Positions 47,133 to 55,510 of a stretch of 57,848 bases of DNA are shown in pieces. How positions within the stretch are numbered: position 1 is the stretch's first letter; each line of letters starts with the position of its first letter. The DNA is from Nitrospira sp. (GTDB taxonomy: Bacteria > Nitrospirota > Nitrospiria > Nitrospirales > Nitrospiraceae). The stretch is from NCBI GenBank assembly GCA_016873515.1, contig VGXB01000009.1, positions 1-57,848 of the forward strand, in the 5' to 3' direction. The translations under genes and the position numbers were made by a program. The notes below the pieces were generated by a model, which was not told the DNA's origin, did not search any database, and was given only the letters and a program-made list of their open reading frames with translations.

Positions 47133-48686
47133 ATGAACGGGTTAACGCGTCGCTGCTTTTCCTCCATTGTTGTGATCATTCTCCTGGGCATTGTAATCGC
47201 TCTGCACCCTTTGGGGAGCCGCGGGTATGCGCAATCGGAGGACGATCAACGTGCATGGTTTGATGCACTCAAGAATCTGTCGAGCGAACGGATGGTCGCC
47301 GACGTGCAAACGTTAAGCAGCCCGGCGTTTAATGGAAGGCAAGCTGGATCTCCCGATGATCTGCGATCCGCACAATGGGTCGCACGGGAATTGACTGGAG
47401 CAGGGATACAACTTCCGCACATTGACAACAAGGGGATCGTCTTCCCCTCTTCCGGGGCCGGGAATGAAGAGCCTGTCGGTATCATGGCCTCTACGGTTTC
47501 CATACCACTTATCGAATCAAACCCGGTCCTTCGTACTGGCACAGCGGAGCAGTTAGCCACGGCGCAGTTGAGTCAGGATTATTTCCCGGTCTTTGACTCC
47601 CCCTCTGCAGATCTTCACGGGCAGGTCGTCTTTGTCGGGTACGGCATTGTCGATCCCGCTCAGGGAATCGACGACTACGCCGGCGTCGATGTGAAGAACC
47701 GCCTCGTGCTTTTTCTGCGGGGGAAACCGGATCACTACCCAATCCCGGTCAGTCACGCCGACAAGGTCCGTTTGGCACGAGATCGAGGCGCCGTAGCATA
47801 TCTGACTACCACGGGACCAATAATCAGACCTTATGAAATTCGCCGAGGTGCCACAGGAAGGCCCAGTGCATTGTATGGGCAGCTCCCCCCTGACCAAGCC
47901 CTGCCTGGCGCATGGATCAGCACAAAATTGGCCGAGACAATCCTTGCCGGAATCGGCGAGGAGTCCAATCCTGACCGCCTGCGCACGCTCCAAGAACAGC
48001 TCAATGACGCTCCAACAGCACAATCGCACCTCACCAATCACTCTGCCTCTCTCCATTGGAAGACCACGCAAGCAGATGGCGTGCTGACGAATGTGGTGGG
48101 GATGATTCCTGGGACAGGGCCGGAAACCATCGTCGTCGGCGCCCATCGCGACCACTTCGGTCGTCCGGTAGGCCTCTGGTTTCCCGGTGCTGACGACAAT
48201 GCATCAGGAACGGCCGTCATGCTGGAGGTTGCACGGGCTCTTGGAAAAAGGGGGCTGCATCCTGAAAGGACAATCCTCTTTCTCTCATTCAGTGGACAGG
48301 AGCGAGATGTGCTCGGGTCACGCCTCTATACCTCGAGACCCGTGCTCCCACTGAGCTCAACGAAGGCCATGGTCAACATCGATCATGTCGGAGCGGGAGA
48401 CGGCGTGCTCATCCTCCGTGTCGCAGAGTTGAAGAAATCCACGTTAAAGGAAGCAGGGTGGGTAACGGGTTTGGTCAGGAAGCTCGACTACTACGGATTC
48501 TTGTCCGGCGGCGACGACGGACCGTTCAACGAGGCCGGCATTCCCACCGTCAGCATCGCAAGCGGCGGGGTTCATCCGCATCTGCATCAGCCCACCGACA
48601 CCGCCGACACAGTTAATCCAGAAAATTTGCGGAACATCGCACGGTATGTCCTCGCGCTCACCTGGCAACTGGCGAATTCTCCATAG
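47133..48686 (+). CDS. Exported M28-family peptidase with PA-type insert; general base replaced by Gln
   Basis: The 517-residue protein has a signal peptide (ending near GYA) and a PA-like insert (VVFVGYGIVDPAQGIDDYAG, about residues 165-220). The M28 catalytic domain keeps the zinc ligands in VVGAHRDHFG, GADDNASGTAV, GQERDVLGS, VNIDHVG and HPHLHQPTDTAD. The usual pair of glutamates in the EE-LGS motif reads Gln-Glu, so the residue normally serving as general base is changed. It could be inactive, altered, or use another residue. AAGAGG precedes the ATG at 47133. Confidence 0.88.
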   Translation: MNGLTRRCFSSIVVIILLGIVIALHPLGSRGYAQSEDDQRAWFDALKNLSSERMVADVQTLSSPAFNGRQAGSPDDLRSAQWVARELTGAGIQLPHIDNKGIVFPSSGAGNEEPVGIMASTVSIPLIESNPVLRTGTAEQLATAQLSQDYFPVFDSPSADLHGQVVFVGYGIVDPAQGIDDYAGVDVKNRLVLFLRGKPDHYPIPVSHADKVRLARDRGAVAYLTTTGPIIRPYEIRRGATGRPSALYGQLPPDQALPGAWISTKLAETILAGIGEESNPDRLRTLQEQLNDAPTAQSHLTNHSASLHWKTTQADGVLTNVVGMIPGTGPETIVVGAHRDHFGRPVGLWFPGADDNASGTAVMLEVARALGKRGLHPERTILFLSFSGQERDVLGSRLYTSRPVLPLSSTKAMVNIDHVGAGDGVLILRVAELKKSTLKEAGWVTGLVRKLDYYGFLSGGDDGPFNEAGIPTVSIASGGVHPHLHQPTDTADTVNPENLRNIARYVLALTWQLANSP

Positions 48687-48762
48687 GTGATACGCGAGGC
48701 TCATCCGTTCTCTTCATGTGGTGTTCAAATCGTGTTCCGAAACCTACTCCTGCACGCTCAGA

Positions 48763-49368
48763 TCAATGGCGCATATGAGCCCTTGAGGCATCCGGGAGCA
48801 GGCGGAACGACCGCAGCATTTTCCCGCCCTTGGCGCCATACGGCACGAGACCGTACACATACTGATCGGTCGCCAAATAGACAAACTCGTTATGGGCAGG
48901 TTGCTGGCGGAGGGTCACTCGCAACCCTTCCTTCACGCCTGTCAGTCGAACCAAAGAAATCTCGCTGCCGGGAGGCAGCAGTCCGGATGCGTCGAGCCAG
49001 TCCTGCAGCAAGCGTTCCGGCGATCGCTCGAACACGCTGACGGTCAAACCCGAAGGTTCACGATCTGCCACCTGGCCGGTCGCGGGATCTTTCCGTTGAA
49101 AACGTACGCGCTGGACCGCCGTCGGCTGTGTGGTTGTCTGGGTGGGGCTTTCGGTGAGAGGCACGTATTCTCTTGGATAGTACTTGACCGTAAAACCATA
49201 GGTGCGGTCAGTGTGCTTCTCTCGGCTCTCCGCCTGGACCGCAGGCGAAGACTCTACTGGCTTGCCGATTTGCCGCATCGTGTTGTCACACCCGGCCAAG
49301 ACGAGACCCGCGACCATCATCGTTGAAAGCCAACTGAGTCGAAACAGCATCGGTGTCCCGTTCGTCAT
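48763..49368 (-). CDS. Lipoprotein of unknown function
   Basis: The 201-residue protein begins with a lipoprotein signal (GLVLAGC, lipid-modified Cys at residue 27). A soluble domain with HTDRTYGFTVKYYPREY and SVFERSPERLLQDWLDASGL follows. I do not recognise a family. It converges on the M28 peptidase gene and diverges from the cytochrome and NirK-like genes. Confidence 0.7.
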   Translation of the reverse strand: MTNGTPMLFRLSWLSTMMVAGLVLAGCDNTMRQIGKPVESSPAVQAESREKHTDRTYGFTVKYYPREYVPLTESPTQTTTQPTAVQRVRFQRKDPATGQVADREPSGLTVSVFERSPERLLQDWLDASGLLPPGSEISLVRLTGVKEGLRVTLRQQPAHNEFVYLATDQYVYGLVPYGAKGGKMLRSFRLLPDASRAHMRH

Positions 49369-49933
49369 GTAATCTACCCCGCGTGCTTCCTGCCCCTGTG
49401 TGTATAACCGATGAATCAGCAGGGCGGTCCACCGATCGGCTCACAGAGGGTGGCGCTCAGCTGATTCGACACGTTCTCGCGTGGGTGATCTTGCACGGAG
49501 ACAGCCGAGGATGTCAATGCATCGAGCCCGCAACCGGCACGATCGAGCCAGGCTCTTGCGGGATCGCCGCGAGCGCTGCGGACACTCAAAACCGGCAGGT
49601 CATTGGCTCTGCGTCAGGGATCCGAGACCGATCTGCACTGTGGAGTCTCGTCGGCGGCACGGCCACAAGTGCTTGAAAAGCCGTGCAGCCTCTTGACACG
49701 TTGTAATTTGCCATGTTACATCGTTTTGCTTAGCTTGAAAGAAAAGTGGCATAGGTAGACAACTTTCCCGACGTGTGGTTATGCTTGGATGGTCGCGAGC
49801 TGCTGCCGTCGATGTGGAAGGTTTAGTGTGTTTTCGATATGATCATTCAAAGTGAACATACCTGATGTGCCGCCATGAGGCGGGACCTCACTCACAGACC
49901 AGACTCACTATTTAGACAAACAAGGAGGCGGGA
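49369..49933. other. 565-bp divergent intergenic region with possible promoters
   Basis: No gene is supported. A perfect TTGACA lies at 49693-49698, but its -10 partner is poor (TTACAT after 17 bases). A TATGAT at 49838-49843 lies closer to the cytochrome gene without a good -35. Either could serve the cytochrome and NirK-like transcript. The length leaves room for control sites. Confidence 0.4.
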
Positions 49934-50395
49934 ATGACGGGAAGGAATTTCGGTCTGGCATTTGTTATGATAGGAAGTGCGCTGATTCTGTCGGGAGGGA
50001 TGGCATTTGCTGACGATGAGCCCCCCTTGCCTCCGGTTCCAGCCGAGTATGCCGACAAACATATGCCGGCGGGAGGGTGGACGGATCCTAAGGCCATCGA
50101 AGAAGGAGAGCAGATTTACAAGGGCGATGTGAATCCGAACGTCAACTGCGGCAGCTGCCACGGCAAGGACGGCACACCGGTCAAGAAAGGCGCGCGGGAT
50201 ATGCGTGATCCTAAAAATATCTGCCGTTGGTCCGACAGCTACTGGTTCTGGCGTATATCGGAAGGTATCCCGAAGACCAAAATGAAAGGTTTTAAGAATG
50301 CTCTGACGGAGGAGCAGATTTGGCATGTCATGGCGTTTGAGAACATGTTCTCGAACGGAGGTAAGCCGCACGATCACTCGTGTTATAAACCGTAA
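49934..50395 (+). CDS. Periplasmic monohaem class I cytochrome c
   Basis: The 153-residue protein has a signal peptide ending AFA (residue 26) and one haem motif CGSCH at residues 72-76. A later methionine in KTKMKGFKNALTEEQ is the likely sixth ligand. AAGGAGG precedes the ATG. It is the first gene of a run with the two NirK-like genes (gap 108 bases). It is therefore a natural electron partner for a copper enzyme made by them, which is inference from position. Confidence 0.9.
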   Translation: MTGRNFGLAFVMIGSALILSGGMAFADDEPPLPPVPAEYADKHMPAGGWTDPKAIEEGEQIYKGDVNPNVNCGSCHGKDGTPVKKGARDMRDPKNICRWSDSYWFWRISEGIPKTKMKGFKNALTEEQIWHVMAFENMFSNGGKPHDHSCYKP

Positions 50396-50503
50396 GCAGC
50401 TGGGTACTGACAATATCCTGGACCGGGGCTGCAACCAGTCGGTTTGTCCCGCGTCGTATGAGAGAAGACACTATTGGGGCAGTCCAAAATCAAAGGAGGC
50501 ACC

Positions 50504-51487
50504 ATGCCTATTAATTTTTCTCGTTGTGTGCGTACGGCCGGATTGGTCGGCGCATTTATCATGACTCCCTATCTCGGCATCCATGCCGGCGTGGTCTCGG
50601 CAGAGACCATCAAAGCCCAATTGGCGTTCGCACCCAATGTTCCCCCTCCCATCAAACGAACCGAGCCCGCCACGGTCCTCGTCAACTTGACAGCGGACGA
50701 GTGGACCGGTCCGCTGAGCGACGATAACAACTATGAGTTCTGGGGTTTTAATAAGCACACCCCAGGGCCCATGATCCGCGTCATGGTGGGCGATACGGTT
50801 GAAATCCGCATGAAGAACAACAAGGACAGTAAGGAATCCCACAATATCGACTTCCATGCGATCACGGGGCCAGGCGGTGGGGCGAGCCTGCTCAATAGCG
50901 AGCCAGGGCAGGAGAGCGGTGGAAGGTTTAAGATGATCATTCCCGGCATCTTTATGTATCACTGCGCCACCGCATCGCCGTCCATTCCCGAGCACGTTGC
51001 GAACGGCATGTACGGCACGATCGTCGTCGAGCCGGCGGGTGGGCTGAAGCCTGTCGACAAGGAGTATCAGATCACGCAAAGCGAGTTTTACACGAAAGAG
51101 GGTGCTGCGAAGGGCGAGACGCTGGAATTTTCGTACGAAGCTGGGTTAGATGAGCGTCCTTCCCATGTCGTCTATAACGGCCATGCGACTTCGATGGTCA
51201 AAACCCCCCTCAAAGCCAAGGCCGGAGAAACCGTTCGAATTTTCTTCACCAACGTAGGCCCCAACTTTGTCGACTCGTTTCAGCTCCTCGAGCAGCCGTT
51301 CGACAGAGTCTACACCGAGGGTTCCTTGACCGCACCACCGGCGGAAAATGTCAAGGTGACCAAGGTTCCTACTGGAGGCGCGGTGATGGTCGAGTTCAAA
51401 GTCAATAAGGCTGGCACCTATACCCTCGTTGACCCAGTGGGCAATCGAAAGGACCTCGGCGCCATGAGTCTGCTGAAGGTCGATTAA
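50504..51487 (+). CDS. NirK-like two-domain cupredoxin protein A: domain-1 copper ligands kept, C-terminal histidines lost
   Basis: I chose the ATG at 50504 for its AAAGGAGG. The 327-residue protein has a signal peptide to about residue 33 and two cupredoxin domains of the AniA/NirK type. Domain 1 keeps every expected ligand: type 1 copper His113, Cys154, His164 and Met169; type 2 copper His118 and His153; and the catalytic Asp116 (SHNIDFH, YHCATASP, EHVANGMYG). In domain 2 the catalytic His is Gln260 (SFQLLEQ instead of SFHVIGE) and the third type 2 His is Pro311 (VDP instead of VDH). Alone it cannot build a normal NirK active site. It is followed by paralogue B after 55 bases. Confidence 0.9.
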   Translation: MPINFSRCVRTAGLVGAFIMTPYLGIHAGVVSAETIKAQLAFAPNVPPPIKRTEPATVLVNLTADEWTGPLSDDNNYEFWGFNKHTPGPMIRVMVGDTVEIRMKNNKDSKESHNIDFHAITGPGGGASLLNSEPGQESGGRFKMIIPGIFMYHCATASPSIPEHVANGMYGTIVVEPAGGLKPVDKEYQITQSEFYTKEGAAKGETLEFSYEAGLDERPSHVVYNGHATSMVKTPLKAKAGETVRIFFTNVGPNFVDSFQLLEQPFDRVYTEGSLTAPPAENVKVTKVPTGGAVMVEFKVNKAGTYTLVDPVGNRKDLGAMSLLKVD

Positions 51488-51542
51488 AGGATCCAGCCGA
51501 CGAGGCCATCTACGAGCGTCATCAAAAATTAAAGGAGGCGTC

Positions 51543-52547
51543 ATGCCTAAGAGTTTCTTACATAACATGCGTCATGCCGGAGTAATCAGTGCATTGGTCA
51601 TGGCTCCGTGTCTCGCCATCAATGCAGGCCTGGCGTCGGCGGAGACTATCCAGGCCCAACTGCTAAAGGCACCCAAGGCCCCCCCTCCCATCACGCGAAC
51701 CCAGCCCGCCACCGTCGTGGTCAACCTGGAAGCGTCCGAGTGGGTCGGTTTGATCAGCGATGATAATAGGTATGAGTTCTGGGGTATCAATGGCATAGTG
51801 CCGGCGCCCATGATCCGCGTCATGGTGGGCGATACGGTTGAAGTCAATTTTAAGAACAAGAGCGACAGCAAGCAAAGCCACAATCTTGATTTCGGCAAGG
51901 CGACTGACGGAGCCGCCCTGGTCAGCGCGGAGCCAGGGAAGGAAGCCAAGATATCGTTTAAAGCCACCAAACAAGGCCTCTTCGTCTATCAGCCCTCCAC
52001 TGCGGCGCCGTACAGTATTCAACACCTGTTGAGCGGGATGTACGGCTTGATCTTGGTTGAGCCGGTCGGTGGGCTGAAGCCTGCCCAGCAAGAATACTAC
52101 GTCATGCAGAGCGAATTTTACATGAAGGACGGGAAGAAGAACGACACCCTGCCTTTCTCGATCGACAAGGTCAAGGAGATGGATGCTTCGTATATCGTGC
52201 ATAACGGCCACATGACCGCGTTGGTCAAGGTTCCACTCCGCTGTAAAGTGGGAGAGACCACTCGATGGTTCTACGGCAACGCAGGAGTCAACTTTGAGTC
52301 TTCGTGGCATGTCATCGGCGAAATGTTAGACCGGGTATGGCCCGCGGGTGACATGTCAAAAGCGCCGCTTGAATCTATCCAAAGCACCCTGGTGGGGACG
52401 GGTGAAGCGACCATCGGAGAATTTAAAGGCGAAATGCCCGGTACGTTTGTGTCGGTTGACCACTCGCTCTTCCGCACGGAAAAGGGCGCCCTTGGCTTGC
52501 TCAAGATCGATGGTCCAACCAATGCTGAACTCTTCAAGGGTCTGTAG
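51543..52547 (+). CDS. NirK-like two-domain cupredoxin protein B: C-terminal histidines kept, domain-1 ligands lost
   Basis: The 334-residue protein has a signal peptide (cut near ASA, residue 33), AAAGGAGG before the ATG, and clear overall similarity to protein A. Domain 1 keeps His113, Asp116, His161 and Met166. It has Gly118 and Gln150 where the type 2 histidines should be and Pro151 where the type 1 Cys should be (YQPST). Domain 2 keeps both C-terminal residues: catalytic His256 in SWHVIGE and type 2 His307 in VDHSLF. The losses are the mirror image of those in A. The frame is intact, and a strong terminator follows at 52591. Confidence 0.9.
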   Translation: MPKSFLHNMRHAGVISALVMAPCLAINAGLASAETIQAQLLKAPKAPPPITRTQPATVVVNLEASEWVGLISDDNRYEFWGINGIVPAPMIRVMVGDTVEVNFKNKSDSKQSHNLDFGKATDGAALVSAEPGKEAKISFKATKQGLFVYQPSTAAPYSIQHLLSGMYGLILVEPVGGLKPAQQEYYVMQSEFYMKDGKKNDTLPFSIDKVKEMDASYIVHNGHMTALVKVPLRCKVGETTRWFYGNAGVNFESSWHVIGEMLDRVWPAGDMSKAPLESIQSTLVGTGEATIGEFKGEMPGTFVSVDHSLFRTEKGALGLLKIDGPTNAELFKGL

Positions 52548-52590
52548 CCATCTGAGGGGAGAGAGCAGGTACCGTCGCACGCAACCTACA

Positions 52591-52629
52591 ATGGGGAGGG
52601 AGAGGCGAAACCTCTTCCTCCCCATTTTT
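52591..52629 (+). terminator. Intrinsic terminator after the NirK-like pair
   Basis: A 15-base stem (ATGGGGAGGGAGAGG with CCTCTTCCTCCCCAT, one G-T pair) with loop CGAAA is followed by TTTTT. It closes the cytochrome-A-B transcript. Confidence 0.9.
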
Positions 52630-52705
52630 ATCATGACAGGACGTTCATCCACACCACGACGGGTGTCAGCAAGAAAATAAGAGGAGAATGGTTCTGCAGA
52701 AGGTA

Positions 52706-52735
52706 TTGACAACGCAAAGAGGTTCCTGTTATTTA
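52706..52735 (+). promoter_or_regulatory. Candidate promoter of the DUF1566 gene
   Basis: TTGACA (52706-52711) and TATTTA (52730-52735) are 18 bases apart, in a 330-base gap that holds no gene. Downstream, ACACAGC near 52875 and GCTGTGT form an inverted repeat, and CACACAGC recurs near 52913. This may be a binding site or an RNA hairpin in the leader. Confidence 0.45.
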
Positions 52736-52959
52736 GCATGCGATTTACTCGACTAGGTTGAGAAAGATGTCCTATGCCGAGTCTTGGAATTCACGCGTTG
52801 GCACTCAGGCAGGAGGGGGCACCATTTCCATCTCAGCGGCTTCTGATTTGCGATTCACTATGACTTAGAACTTACACAGCATCCCTCGCTGTGTGATCGT
52901 CTTTCACGGGTCACACAGCAATCTGGCGGTGCAACAACATCACTTACAGGAGGGGCGAC

Positions 52960-53508
52960 ATGAAAAGCAGAAGAAGTAAATGGGTGGGCGGCATCGGCGC
53001 TGCGGGGCTGGTTGTCGGATGCCTGGGGCTGGCTGGTTTTGTTTTAGGAACAACAGCTTCTGACGCGCAAGCCGGTCCCTTGGCGGAATTCGAAGGCGGC
53101 AAGGCAGTGGCTCAGTCCGCGAGGTGGACCGTGCTCGAGTCCATGAATGGTGAAGCGGCGTTGGACAATGAGACGGGGCTGGTATGGGAGACCATCCCGC
53201 AGAGAGCCATGACGGTGTGGAAGAATGCCGCCGGGATCTGCGCGAAAAAGACCGTCGGCGGCAAGAAGGACTGGCGCTTGCCGTCGCTCAAAGAGTTGGA
53301 GACCCTGGCGGATCACACGATCTATCCTCCCCCCGCTCTCCCCCCTGGCCATCCCTTTTCCAACATCGAGTTGCATGGCTATTGGACGTCAACGGAACAC
53401 GAAGAGTATCCCTTCAGCGCCTGGGACGTGAACTTCGACTATGGCATCATCGGGAACGATTTTAAGATCAACAAGAACTTTATCTGGTGCGTGCGCGATA
53501 ACACGTAG
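52960..53508 (+). CDS. Exported DUF1566-domain protein
   Basis: The 182-residue protein has a long N-terminal export signal (basic RRSK, hydrophobic stretch, then DAQA near residue 38) and a DUF1566 (Lcl C-terminal-like) domain. That domain has ALDNETGLVWE, WKNAAGICAKK, KDWRLPSLKELETLADH and GYWTSTEHEE, ending WCVRDN. Such domains occur in surface and periplasmic proteins; function here is unknown. CAGGAGGGG precedes the ATG. Confidence 0.85.
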   Translation: MKSRRSKWVGGIGAAGLVVGCLGLAGFVLGTTASDAQAGPLAEFEGGKAVAQSARWTVLESMNGEAALDNETGLVWETIPQRAMTVWKNAAGICAKKTVGGKKDWRLPSLKELETLADHTIYPPPALPPGHPFSNIELHGYWTSTEHEEYPFSAWDVNFDYGIIGNDFKINKNFIWCVRDNT

Positions 53509-53525
53509 GATCAGACGTCACGCGT

Positions 53526-53579
53526 AGAATGAACCGCCTTGCATCTGGTCACCCAGGTGCAAGGCGGTTCTACTTTGTG
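53526..53579. repeat. 54-bp hairpin repeat, copy 2 (between convergent genes)
   Basis: This unit is nearly identical (51 of 54) to 47017-47070. The stem is kept by a G-T pair where one base changed. It lies between the DUF1566 gene and the convergent MOSC gene, so it probably serves as a two-way terminator. Confidence 0.75.
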
Positions 53580-53585
53580 TGTGTG

Positions 53586-54347
53586 TTAGAGGTTGGGTCC
53601 GTACAGCCGGGCCGTAGTTGACCCGACCGTCTTGGTCTCAACCCGCTTATTCAAGGTCTCCCGCCATCTGACGGCAAGGGCTGGACAAGCAGCCAGGTGC
53701 TGAGCGGCGTGAAGATCATCGGTCTGCCGATGCATCGTATCGTTGGCTGCGGCCACGGTCCATTCTGGACAAGGACGTTCCACGAGGATCAGGCGTGACC
53801 CTGCTTGAATCGTTCCTTCTCTGAGGACACGGAAATACCATCCGGTTCGTCCGCTCTCTTGTACGCGAAGAGCCAGGTCCTTTCTGTGCCAACGACGTGC
53901 TAATTTCCAGCAGGGCTGTCGTGGTTGAGACACCTGAACGACTGCTGAGCCAATCTCGAACATATCGCCGAGGCAGACCTCGGTCTCACGCAGCCCTTCG
54001 GTCGTGAAATTTTCCCCAAACGACCCGAAAGGAAGTTCGGTCGCTCCCAGCACCTGTTGCCAGTAGGGGTAATGTTCGACCGGATAGACGTTGACGGCTT
54101 TTTCAGGGCCCCCGTGATTCTTGAGATCCGCCTGGCCGTCGCCGTCCAGGTTTGTGAGGCCCAGTCTGACAGGATGGGCAACAGGAAGCTTAAAGAAGCC
54201 GGTTGTCCACGGCTGATCCATTGGATGAGACGCGTCAGCCTGCCCAAGGGTCTGCGGCGTTCCAATCTGTACGGATATTAGTTGGCCTTCGAGAGTCGGT
54301 GTTATCATCGATGGTATTCTTTCTGAGGCAGGTTGGTAGGGACTCAT
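53586..54347 (-). CDS. YiiM-type MOSC-domain protein
   Basis: The 253-residue protein has a MOSC domain that binds molybdenum cofactor through a cysteine. It carries GDGQADLKNHGGPEKAVNVY, FGENFTTEGL, GDMFEIGSAVVQVSQPRQPC and the Cys in QPRQPCWKLARRW near residue 150. A C-terminal three-helix region is typical of YiiM. E. coli YiiM reduces N-hydroxylated bases such as 6-hydroxylaminopurine. An internal ATG (MITPTLEGQL, 54308) is an alternative start. It converges on the DUF1566 gene and lies near the amo operon. Confidence 0.88.
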   Translation of the reverse strand: MSPYQPASERIPSMITPTLEGQLISVQIGTPQTLGQADASHPMDQPWTTGFFKLPVAHPVRLGLTNLDGDGQADLKNHGGPEKAVNVYPVEHYPYWQQVLGATELPFGSFGENFTTEGLRETEVCLGDMFEIGSAVVQVSQPRQPCWKLARRWHRKDLALRVQESGRTGWYFRVLREGTIQAGSRLILVERPCPEWTVAAANDTMHRQTDDLHAAQHLAACPALAVRWRETLNKRVETKTVGSTTARLYGPNL

Positions 54348-54416
54348 CTTGCTCGCTCATAGCGCGTGAGATATCATGTCCGCACTGATCTTCTCACTCA
54401 CTAGAACATTGCCTCC

Positions 54417-55220
54417 ATGGATATACCACGTACCGTACCGTCAGACCAATTCAGCATACAGGCAATCTGGGGCCAGATGCTACGGCATTTCCCACATGCT
54501 GATGCCGACCCTGCCCATCGGACACGGGATTACGGTATCGCGGTGTTCACCTTCGTCTGCGTCAGCATCAGTGCTTTTTTTGAGATCAGCGGGAGCGTCG
54601 GCGCGCAGCAGGTCTTAGGCGCGGTGGCGTGGATATTCTTGATCGGGCTGTTATTAGGGGAGAATCGAGAAACCCAAGCCCAAGTCGTCATTGCGGTCAT
54701 CTTTGCCACCGTCGGCGAACATTTTGCCTCATTGTATATGGGGGGCTATACCTATCGATTTGAAAACGTGCCGGCCTATGTCCCGCCAGGACACGGAATG
54801 GTCTATCTCACGGCCGTGGCGTTGGCACGGTCCGGATTCTTCGTGCGATATGCCAGAGGGATTACGGCATTTGTCATCGGAGTATGGGGGGGGTGGTCGC
54901 TGTGGGGGATCAGCGGATTCCCTCAGCAGGGAGACTGGGTTGGGGCATTGCTCTTTGGTATCTTTTTGGGGTGGCTTATCACCGGGCGGTCTCCGATGGT
55001 ATATGTCGCGGCCTTTTTCATTACCACCTGGCTCGAACTTCTTGGGACGGCCGTCGGAGCATGGAAATGGGCCTCCATCGATCCGCTCCTTGGATGGCCT
55101 CAGGGCAATCCACCCAGCGGGGTAGGAGCCTGGTACTGTCTGGTCGATGCTGTGGCCATCGGCGGTGCGGCACCCATGCTGCGGGGAATCAAGCGCATCA
55201 TGCACTGGCGGAGGCCATAA
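54417..55220 (+). CDS. Conserved multi-pass membrane protein
   Basis: The 267-residue protein has about seven to eight membrane helices and conserved acidic and aromatic residues (SAFFEISGS, ATVGEHFASLYMGGYTY, PPGHGMVYL). The end reads TTWLELLGTAVGAWKW and GNPPSGVGAWYCLVDA. I recall this pattern from conserved hypothetical membrane proteins in other phyla but know no function. The ribosome binding site is weak. It is convergent with amoB and separated from it by 290 bases. Confidence 0.75.
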   Translation: MDIPRTVPSDQFSIQAIWGQMLRHFPHADADPAHRTRDYGIAVFTFVCVSISAFFEISGSVGAQQVLGAVAWIFLIGLLLGENRETQAQVVIAVIFATVGEHFASLYMGGYTYRFENVPAYVPPGHGMVYLTAVALARSGFFVRYARGITAFVIGVWGGWSLWGISGFPQQGDWVGALLFGIFLGWLITGRSPMVYVAAFFITTWLELLGTAVGAWKWASIDPLLGWPQGNPPSGVGAWYCLVDAVAIGGAAPMLRGIKRIMHWRRP

Positions 55221-55440
55221 CGCTTGTCAAACATCTAACCGGAGAATCAGCTGCAGAACACAGTGCCTTTCCGCTGCACCCTATGCCTCATTGAACCATA
55301 TTCTTCAGCCCACAGTCCTTGGAACACCGGCGGTCGTGTCCGCATCCGATAGTTGGCGCCCGGACTGCAGCTGCTCATACACAGACGATTACCGCAGACG
55401 GCCACCATATAAGATGGGAGTCAGGGCCTGTATGCGCATA

Positions 55441-55488
55441 AAAAAACACCGGCCCGTCTTCCGTCTTGCGACGGGGACGGGCCGGTGT
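55441..55488 (-). terminator. Terminator of the amoCAB operon
   Basis: On the minus strand a long stem (ACACCGGCCCGTC with GACGGGCCGGTGT, plus an inner CGTC/GACG pair) is followed by a run of T. It lies about 20 bases after the amoB stop. Confidence 0.92.
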
Positions 55489-55510
55489 CTGCGAACCTAT
55501 GTATGCTCGA

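Noticed and set aside
50504..52547. The NirK-like pair as two decaying copies of nirK
   Set aside because: Both frames are full length with strong ribosome binding sites and signal peptides. The lost residues form a complementary pattern rather than random damage. Not fully excluded.
54417..55220. Membrane protein next to amoB as a missing amoD/amoE
   Set aside because: It has seven to eight helices and no AmoD/AmoE-like pattern, lies on the opposite strand, and is cut off from amoB by a strong terminator.
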